Source: Pseudomonadota bacterium
GTDB lineage: Bacteria > Desulfobacterota > Desulfobulbia > Desulfobulbales > DAOVYS01
Assembly: GCA_030635485.1 (NCBI GenBank)
Contig: DAOVYS010000079.1
Coordinates: 1 to 10,012, forward strand
Direction of reading: 5' to 3'
Length of the DNA stretch: 10,012 nt
A program made the position numbers and the translations under genes. Below are positions 4,881-10,012 of the stretch, piece by piece. The notes under the pieces are model-generated. The model saw only the letters and a program-made list of their open reading frames with translations. It ran no database searches and was not told where the DNA came from. Each line of letters starts with the position of its first letter. Positions within the stretch are counted from its first letter, which is position 1.

Positions 4881-7280
4881 ATGGATAGCAAGGGAAAACT
4901 GCTCGTTGTTGACGATGAGCCTAACGTAATACAGCCACTGGAAATAATGTTAAAGGAGTGTTCGTACGCGGTCAGTACGGCATTGTCCGGCAGAGAGGCT
5001 TTAAATCTTCTGGGGCGGGAAGATTTTGACATAATGCTTACTGATATTAAGATGCCGGGTATGGACGGGCTTGAACTTATGAGCCGGGCACAGAAATTGA
5101 ATTCTGACATGCAGTGTATTGTGTTTACCGGATACGGTGAAATGGATGTCGCTATCAAGGCCATGAGAATGGGCGCCATAAATTTCATCCGCAAGCCCTT
5201 TGCCTTTGGCGAGATGGAGGTAGCTATTGAACGGGGCATGGAAAAGCGCCGCCTGATTTTGGAACTGAAGGAAAATCAGGAAAGGCTTGAAAAGGCGAAC
5301 AGGGAACTCGCCCAGGAGGTCAATAAGAACAAAATGATCCTGGATGCGGCGGGCGAAGGGATATTGGGCCTGGATGCGCAGGGGAAAATCACATTTATCA
5401 ATTTCTTTGCCGCGCACCTTCTGAAACTTGATGTTGATGAACCAATCGGCCGATCATTCCATGAACTGACACGCCACTCCAAACCTGATGGGAGCCTCTG
5501 GCCTGAGGACGAATGTCCTGTCTGCAGCTTTTTTAAAAGTAAAACCTTGCGTAGCGGGACGGACGAGGTGTTTTACCGTATGGATGGGACCGGTTTTTCC
5601 GTTGAATATGTGAGCACACCGCTTGTTGCCGATGGGAAAACAATCGGCGCGGTTGTAGTATTTCGTGACTACACTGAGCGTCTCAAGACAGAGAAGACGC
5701 GGCTGGAGGCGGTATATGCCGCTGAACAGGCAAACCGGCTTAAAAGTGAATTCCTGGCTAACATGAGCCATGAAGTGCGGACGCCTATGAACGGCATTAT
5801 CGGGATGACGGACCTTGTGCTCAAGACCGATCTTTCACTCAAGCAGAGAGAATATCTGGATATGGTCAAGATTTCTGCCGACAACCTTCTGGCAGTCTTA
5901 AACGATATACTTGATTTTTCTAAGATTGAGGCGGGAAAACTCAATATTGAGCCGATTTCCTTCAGACTGCGTATAATGGTGGGTGAATGTCTGAAAATGC
6001 TTGCAGTCAAGGCGGACCGTAAGGGAATTAAGCTGAGTTGCCGGATCCATGATGATGTTGCCGACGACCTGATAGGTGATCCGGGACGACTTCGTCAGAT
6101 ACTGATAAACCTGGTGGATAACGGGATCAAGTTTACGGAAAAAGGTGAGGTGGATGTCCAAGTCAAAATGGAAGAAAAGGGGGAAGATGACACGGTTCTT
6201 CTCCATTTTTTAATCAGGGACACAGGAATCGGTGTACCGAGAAAAAAACACAAGATGATTTTTGAGGCCTTTACGCAGGCGGACGGCTCCATGACCCGGA
6301 AACATGGTGGAACCGGTCTGGGACTTTCTATTTCTTGTCAGCTGGTAAAGATGATGGGCGGAAATATCTGGGCAGAAGACGCGCCGGGCGGTGGCGCTCT
6401 GTTTCATTTTACTTCCAGCCTCAAACTCCTGGAGGTGCCGTTTAAGAAGCAGGAGCAACCATCATTTCAGGATATTTCTTCCCTCTCCATACTTGTAGTC
6501 GACGATTTTTCCACCAACCGTGATTTTCTGGAAAAAATCTTAATAGATCGTGTACGTTCAGTGAAAACGGCTGATAGTGGCAAGGCGGCTCTTGTATTGT
6601 TGAAGGAGCGGCGGTTTGACATTGTTGTCTTGGATGCCCGGATGTCCGGACTGGACGGTTTTTCTGTTGCGCAAAAAATTCGGGACGACCCTGACCTTTC
6701 AAGAGTCATTGTTATAATGCTGACTTCGGCCGGGCAACGAGGAGACGCAGCTCGCTGTCGTGAGTCCGGGATCTCCGCATACCTTATGAAACCTGTTAAT
6801 ATGTCAGACCTTTTGAACTCTATACGCACAGTGGTTTACGAATTGGAGCAAAAGGGAGAACCACAACCGCTTATCACCCGTCATTCGCTCAGGGAACAGA
6901 AGGGAATACCTCTTAACATCCTTTTAGCCGAAGACGATTATATCAACCGGACTCTTACAATTCTTCTGATCGAGAATCTTGGATGGGAGGTCACTGCCGT
7001 GGAAAACGGCAATGATGTCTTAAGCGCCCTTGAAGACGGCCGTTTTGATCTTGTTCTGATGGATGTCCAGATGCCTGAACTGAATGGTCTTGAGACCACC
7101 ATGGCAATTCGCGCAAAGGAAAAAGAGACCGGAGAGCATCTTCCCATTATTGCATTAACCGCGCATGCAATGAAGGACGACAGGGAAGAATGCCTTAATG
7201 CCGGCATGGATGATTATATCTGCAAACCGATTGAGTTCGAAGAGTTTCGGTCCACAATTCTGAAAGCTATCAAGAAGTGA
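4881..7280 (+). CDS. Hybrid sensor histidine kinase, REC-PAS-HisKA-HATPase-REC-REC
   Basis: Soluble 799-residue phosphorelay kinase with no membrane segments. REC1 (about 6-120) has acidic D11/D12, phosphoacceptor D55 in LTDIKMPGMDG and K105. A Glu/Lys-rich coiled coil (about 120-152) joins it to a PAS domain (about 153-275) that carries a CPVC motif (C212, C215). HisKA has H297 in NMSHEVRTPMNG. The HATPase has N414 (N-box), DTGIG at 447-451 and HGGTGLGLSI. REC2 (about 533-655) has D585 and K637. REC3 (about 675-799) has D728 and K782. All phosphotransfer residues appear intact. There is no HPt domain or DNA-binding output, so a separate HPt protein or regulator is expected. The N-terminal REC suggests input from another kinase. 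The ATG is preceded by G-rich GGGGGCGGGA (4871-4880), an unusual, weak Shine-Dalgarno sequence. The signal is unknown. Confidence 0.95.
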   Translation: MDSKGKLLVVDDEPNVIQPLEIMLKECSYAVSTALSGREALNLLGREDFDIMLTDIKMPGMDGLELMSRAQKLNSDMQCIVFTGYGEMDVAIKAMRMGAINFIRKPFAFGEMEVAIERGMEKRRLILELKENQERLEKANRELAQEVNKNKMILDAAGEGILGLDAQGKITFINFFAAHLLKLDVDEPIGRSFHELTRHSKPDGSLWPEDECPVCSFFKSKTLRSGTDEVFYRMDGTGFSVEYVSTPLVADGKTIGAVVVFRDYTERLKTEKTRLEAVYAAEQANRLKSEFLANMSHEVRTPMNGIIGMTDLVLKTDLSLKQREYLDMVKISADNLLAVLNDILDFSKIEAGKLNIEPISFRLRIMVGECLKMLAVKADRKGIKLSCRIHDDVADDLIGDPGRLRQILINLVDNGIKFTEKGEVDVQVKMEEKGEDDTVLLHFLIRDTGIGVPRKKHKMIFEAFTQADGSMTRKHGGTGLGLSISCQLVKMMGGNIWAEDAPGGGALFHFTSSLKLLEVPFKKQEQPSFQDISSLSILVVDDFSTNRDFLEKILIDRVRSVKTADSGKAALVLLKERRFDIVVLDARMSGLDGFSVAQKIRDDPDLSRVIVIMLTSAGQRGDAARCRESGISAYLMKPVNMSDLLNSIRTVVYELEQKGEPQPLITRHSLREQKGIPLNILLAEDDYINRTLTILLIENLGWEVTAVENGNDVLSALEDGRFDLVLMDVQMPELNGLETTMAIRAKEKETGEHLPIIALTAHAMKDDREECLNAGMDDYICKPIEFEEFRSTILKAIKK

Positions 7281-7302
7281 CCGCTTACATACATGATTAT
7301 GA

Positions 7303-7338
7303 TAAGGGTATAACCGTTGTTTGGTTATACCTTGCCCC
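7303..7338 (+). repeat. Right copy of the inverted hairpin element
   Basis: This copy begins 22 bases after the hybrid kinase stop. GGTATAACC (7307-7315), loop GTTGTTT (7316-7322) and GGTTATACC (7323-7331) form a perfect 9-bp stem; allowing one bulged G, AAG/CTT pairs extend it. It then runs into GCCCC rather than a T-run, so termination would be weak at best. It is the inverted counterpart of 4786-4819, with the loop identical and a stem position changed to a wobble pair in the left copy. Similarity continues to about 7352 on one side and to about 7279 on the other. Confidence 0.7.
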
Positions 7339-7408
7339 GTTATTAGTTGCGTTTCCGTTATTTCCCGATACCTCCTTATGTCCCTGAGTCTTCCGGTCAA
7401 CTCGTTAC

Positions 7409-7436
7409 TTGTCATTTTTGGGTTATATAGTAGTAT
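7409..7436 (+). promoter_or_regulatory. Sigma-70-like promoter candidate for rlmE and the ruv block
   Basis: TTGTCA (7409-7414) matches five of six -35 positions. TAGTAT (7431-7436), 16 bases later, matches four of six -10 positions. Transcription would start near 7443, after the GTG at 7437 and before the ATG at 7455, which would favour the ATG as the rlmE start. The rest of 7339-7408 shows no gene or clear signal. Confidence 0.3.
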
Positions 7437-7454
7437 GTGAGCGTAAAGGTGCCT

Positions 7455-8069
7455 ATGAAAAAGGTTAAAGACTACTATTATAAAAAGGCAAAAAAGGAAA
7501 AGTATCCTGCGCGTTCTGTTTATAAGCTTGAGGAAATTCAACAAAAATACAGGATCTTAAAACCCGGCGACAGGGTTCTGGATCTAGGATGCCTGCCAGG
7601 GAGTTGGACGCTGTTTGCGGCCAGGACCATTGGCGCCAAAGGACTTGTAGTCGGAATTGATCTTCATAGGGGCAAAAATCTGTATGTGACAGGGGCGGCT
7701 GAGATTCGTCAACATCATGCGGACATTTTTTCTGAAGATGCTTTAGATGCGATCAGGCAAGATTGCCCCGGTTTTAACGTGGTCTTAAGTGATCTCGCCC
7801 CCAATACCACAGGATACAAACTTGCCGATCACCTGCGGTCCGTCGAACTCTCTAAAAGGGCACTTGAATTTGCCGAGTCTCTGCTTTTTGAGGGTGGAAC
7901 ATTTTATTGTAAGGTGTTCCAGGGTGAAGATTTCCCCCCATTCGTGAATCAGGTCCGACGCTGTTTCAAGACGACCAAGGTTGTGAAACCTAAGAGTTCT
8001 CGCAGTGAAAGCCGGGAGGTCTTTGTTTTGGGGTTGAAATTTAAAAAGGTCGTGAAAACAGGCTTATAG
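7455..8069 (+). CDS. rlmE: RlmE/RrmJ, 23S rRNA (uridine-2552-2'-O)-methyltransferase
   Basis: SAM-dependent enzyme of the FtsJ/RrmJ family that methylates the 2'-OH of U2552 in the 23S rRNA A-loop during late 50S assembly. It has 204 residues from this ATG, near the family's usual 200-210. The K-D-K-E catalytic tetrad is complete. In this numbering it is K24 (SVYKLEEI), D113 (LSDLAPNTTG), K153 (FYCKVFQG) and E188 (SREVFVL). The SAM-binding motif is VLDLGCLPGSW. The frame also opens with GTG at 7437, six codons earlier, but that codon has no ribosome-binding site, whereas AAAGGTG (7445-7451) lies just before the ATG. The N-terminal MKKVKDYYYKKAKKEKYPARS is Lys-rich, which fits RNA binding. It ends 17 bases before yebC and probably starts the rlmE-yebC-ruvCAB transcript. 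Confidence 0.93.
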   Translation: MKKVKDYYYKKAKKEKYPARSVYKLEEIQQKYRILKPGDRVLDLGCLPGSWTLFAARTIGAKGLVVGIDLHRGKNLYVTGAAEIRQHHADIFSEDALDAIRQDCPGFNVVLSDLAPNTTGYKLADHLRSVELSKRALEFAESLLFEGGTFYCKVFQGEDFPPFVNQVRRCFKTTKVVKPKSSRSESREVFVLGLKFKKVVKTGL

Positions 8070-8086
8070 GCGCAAGGGAGGATGAA

Positions 8087-8833
8087 GTGTCAGGACACTC
8101 TAAATGGAGTACGATAAAAAGAAAGAAAGGCGCGGCAGACGCCAAGCGCGGTAAGATATTTACAAAGCTGATCAAGGAAATAACCGTGGCTGCAAGAATC
8201 GGCGGAGGAGACCCTGGCCTGAATCCACGGTTACGTTCGGCAATCGCTGGTGCAAAATCCGATAACATGCCCAAGGAGAATATTGAACGGGCCATTAAAA
8301 AGGGTCTGGGCGAACTGGAAGGGGCCGTCTACGACGAGATAACATACGAAGGTTACGGGCCCGGTGGTGTGGCAGTACTTGTGGATTGCATGACTGACAA
8401 CAAGAATCGTACAGTGGCTGATATCAGGCATTTTTTCGCAAAATCAGGCGGCAATCTCGGCGAGTCAGGATGCGTTTCCTGGATGTTTGACAAGAAGGGT
8501 TCCCTTCTTGTGGACAAATCAGCCGTTTCCGAAGACAAACTCTTGGACGTAGTGCTGGATGCAGGCGCTGAAGATGTTGTGGAAGAAGAAAACGAGTTCC
8601 AGGTAATTACCCTGCCTGACGACTTTGCAACCGTACTCGATGTTCTTGAATCTGAAAGCATCCCGCTGATTGAATCCTCTATCTCGATGATTCCCAAGAA
8701 TGTTGTTGAAATAACCGATGAAAAGGTGGCTAAACAGGTGCTGACGCTCCTTGAAAAGCTGGAAGATCATGAAGATGTCCAGAATGTCCATGCCAATTTC
8801 GACATCCCTGACGAGATCATGGAAGGCATGTGA
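8087..8833 (+). CDS. yebC: YebC/PmpR/TACO1 family protein
   Basis: The 248-residue protein is full length for the family. It opens with the hallmark SGHSKWSTIKRKKGAADAKR and continues with the conserved GGGDPGLNPRLRSAI and DNMPKENIERAIKKG segments. The remaining two-domain body includes YEGYGPGGVAVLVDCMTDNKNRT and an acidic C-terminus. The family has long been annotated as DNA-binding transcriptional regulators. Its mitochondrial member TACO1 and more recent bacterial work point to a ribosome-linked role in translating difficult, proline-rich stretches. Which role applies here cannot be read from sequence. The start is GTG, supported by GGAGG at 8077-8081 five bases upstream. Its stop overlaps the ruvC GTG by four bases (GTGA), indicating coupling. 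Confidence 0.96.
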   Translation: MSGHSKWSTIKRKKGAADAKRGKIFTKLIKEITVAARIGGGDPGLNPRLRSAIAGAKSDNMPKENIERAIKKGLGELEGAVYDEITYEGYGPGGVAVLVDCMTDNKNRTVADIRHFFAKSGGNLGESGCVSWMFDKKGSLLVDKSAVSEDKLLDVVLDAGAEDVVEEENEFQVITLPDDFATVLDVLESESIPLIESSISMIPKNVVEITDEKVAKQVLTLLEKLEDHEDVQNVHANFDIPDEIMEGM

Positions 8834-9357
8834 TAAAGGGATATCCGTCAGGCTCAATGGACTTTAATTCGCGCATCCTGGGAATTGATCCGGGTTCGCG
8901 CATCACGGGATACGGGGTGATTGAAAAAGAGTCCGGGGGGAGATTGAAATTTGTGGCCTGCGGAGTAGTCAAGTCAACCCCCTCTCTACCGTTTCCCGAA
9001 AGGTTGATGGAGATATATGACGGTATATGTGAGGTGATTGTCAAGCATGGACCGGATGAGGCTGCGATTGAAGATGTTTTTATGTCAAAAAATGCCATGT
9101 CGGCATTGAAACTTGGACATGCCCGTGGTGTATTGATCTTGGCTGCAATAAAACATCATCTTACGGTCCATGAATATACTCCTCTTACGGTCAAACAGTC
9201 GGTAGTAGGTCACGGAGGGGCGGACAAACGTCAGGTGCAACATATGATCAAATCGCTCTTGAGTCTCTCAGGACTGCCCGGTCACGATGCCTCGGACGCC
9301 TTGGCCGTGGCGGTCTGTCATGCCAATATGATGCGGTTTGAAAAAGAGAGTGGTTAA
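8830..9357 (+). CDS. ruvC: RuvC, Holliday junction resolvase
   Basis: Dimeric Mg2+-dependent endonuclease that makes paired nicks in Holliday junctions held by RuvAB, completing homologous recombination and fork repair. It has 175 residues (E. coli has 173). The four catalytic acids of the RNase H fold are present: D20 in ILGIDPGSRITGYGVIE, E81 in AAIEDVFMSKNAMSALKLG, and D153 and D156 in HDASDALAVA. The GTG start overlaps the yebC stop and has GGAAGG (8821-8826) three bases upstream. An ATG at 8857 (codon 10) is a real alternative: it puts the start closer to the conserved RILGIDPG, where most RuvC proteins begin, and would give 166 residues. The gene lies five bases before ruvA. Confidence 0.96.
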   Translation: MIKGYPSGSMDFNSRILGIDPGSRITGYGVIEKESGGRLKFVACGVVKSTPSLPFPERLMEIYDGICEVIVKHGPDEAAIEDVFMSKNAMSALKLGHARGVLILAAIKHHLTVHEYTPLTVKQSVVGHGGADKRQVQHMIKSLLSLSGLPGHDASDALAVAVCHANMMRFEKESG

Positions 9358-9362
9358 TTAAG

Positions 9363-9983
9363 ATGATAGCCTGTTTAAAAGGAGAGGTAATAGCCAAGAC
9401 GTTTGACAAGGCAATCATTGATGTGAACGGAGTCGGTTATGAGGTCCATATTCCCCATTCCGTTTTCAGCACGCTGCCTGATATCGGGCAAGAGACATTT
9501 CTCCATATCCATACGCATGTCAGGGAAGACGCCCTGACCCTTTTCGGCTTTTCCGACACGGATGAAAAGAGTGTGTTTTTAATTCTTATGGGGGTCTCCG
9601 GAATCGGGCCCAAGCTTGCGCTTCGCATTCTGTCCGGGATCAAACCTGCTGAACTTGCCCGGGCAATATCCTCGGAAGATATCGGCAGACTGACCCAGCT
9701 GTCAGGAGTAGGGAAAAAGACGGCTGAGCGGCTCTGCCTGGAATTAAAAGACAAAATTGATCTGCCGCCCGCCCAACCCGAATCTCCTGAACTGCCGGGT
9801 CTGCCTGAAGAATCCGACGCCCGACGCATCTCTGATGTGATTTCCGCACTTATCAATCTTGGCTATCCGGAGACCAGGGCAAATGAAGCCTTGAATTCGG
9901 TACAAAGGCAGTTGTCCGACAACTCTTTTTCAAATATGCCTCTTGAAGAACTGTTACGCCGAACATTGGGGGCGCTTGTTTGA
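9363..9983 (+). CDS. ruvA: RuvA, Holliday junction branch-migration subunit
   Basis: The tetrameric RuvA binds the four-way junction and loads the RuvB motor for branch migration. It has 206 residues (E. coli has 203). Domain I is an OB-fold beginning MIACLKGEV. Domain II has two helix-hairpin-helix motifs, VSGIGPKLAL (G80-G82) and LSGVGKKTAERL (G115-T120). A Pro/Glu-rich linker (about 133-150) leads to domain III (about 152-206), which contacts RuvB and contains ALINLGYPETRANEAL. The acidic pin of domain I is plausible around E55/D56. The Shine-Dalgarno sequence is weak, so translation is probably coupled to ruvC. The stop overlaps the presumed ruvB TTG start. Confidence 0.97.
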   Translation: MIACLKGEVIAKTFDKAIIDVNGVGYEVHIPHSVFSTLPDIGQETFLHIHTHVREDALTLFGFSDTDEKSVFLILMGVSGIGPKLALRILSGIKPAELARAISSEDIGRLTQLSGVGKKTAERLCLELKDKIDLPPAQPESPELPGLPEESDARRISDVISALINLGYPETRANEALNSVQRQLSDNSFSNMPLEELLRRTLGALV

Positions 9984-10012
9984 ATTTTGAAGAAAGAATA
10001 GTAAGCAGGGAC
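9980..10012 (+). CDS. ruvB: RuvB N-terminus, cut by the window end
   Basis: Eleven codons from a TTG at 9980 read MNFEERIVSRD and run off the window edge. The TTG overlaps the ruvA TGA stop by three bases (TTGA), as expected for coupled ruvA-ruvB. RuvB is the AAA+ helicase motor that drives branch migration with RuvA. No diagnostic motif lies within the window. The call depends on position after ruvA and on resemblance to RuvB starts of the type ERIVS. A start further downstream is possible. Confidence 0.6.
   Translation, partial: MNFEERIVSRD

Noticed and set aside
4881..7280. Insertion sequence bounded by the inverted hairpin copies
   Set aside because: The enclosed gene is an intact kinase, no transposase is present, and no target-site duplication was found.

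Overview
The window looks like chromosomal DNA of a Gram-negative bacterium, most likely a Desulfobacterota (former Deltaproteobacteria) member related to the sulfate reducers. This rests on the style of the proteins (a Lys-rich, short RlmE, soluble PAS/REC hybrid kinases, a yebC-ruvC-ruvA-ruvB cluster) and on intergenic DNA made of degenerate TTCAAC-type repeats. It is an inference; no database search was possible. Base composition is balanced by eye. All protein-coding genes lie on the + strand.

Layout. Positions 1-152 are an intergenic leader with two perfect inverted repeats. They precede clpB (153-2747), the heat-shock disaggregase. A 191-base spacer built from GGTTCA/CATTCAAC repeats holds a short terminator-like hairpin. 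It leads to a small soluble histidine kinase (2939-3787) that has no visible Shine-Dalgarno sequence, followed after five bases by rsmI (3793-4695), the 16S rRNA C1402 2'-O-methyltransferase. Next is a 799-residue hybrid kinase (REC-PAS-HisKA-HATPase-REC-REC, 4881-7280), flanked by two inverted copies of a roughly 35-base hairpin element. The right end is a housekeeping block: rlmE (23S rRNA 2'-O-methyltransferase), yebC, ruvC, ruvA and the first 11 codons of ruvB, with short gaps or overlaps typical of an operon.

How the genes work together. ClpB handles protein aggregates. RsmI and RlmE modify rRNA, and YebC acts on translation or gene expression. RuvABC processes Holliday junctions. The two kinases are both cytosolic and have no adjacent dedicated output regulator. 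The hybrid kinase carries three receiver domains but no HPt domain or DNA-binding output, so its partners must lie elsewhere.

No phage, transposase, CRISPR, toxin-antitoxin or defence genes are present. The genes are ordinary. The unusual material is non-coding: the inverted hairpin elements around the hybrid kinase, the perfect inverted repeats before clpB and before the hybrid kinase, and an 8-base tandem repeat sitting where the kinase ribosome-binding site should be.
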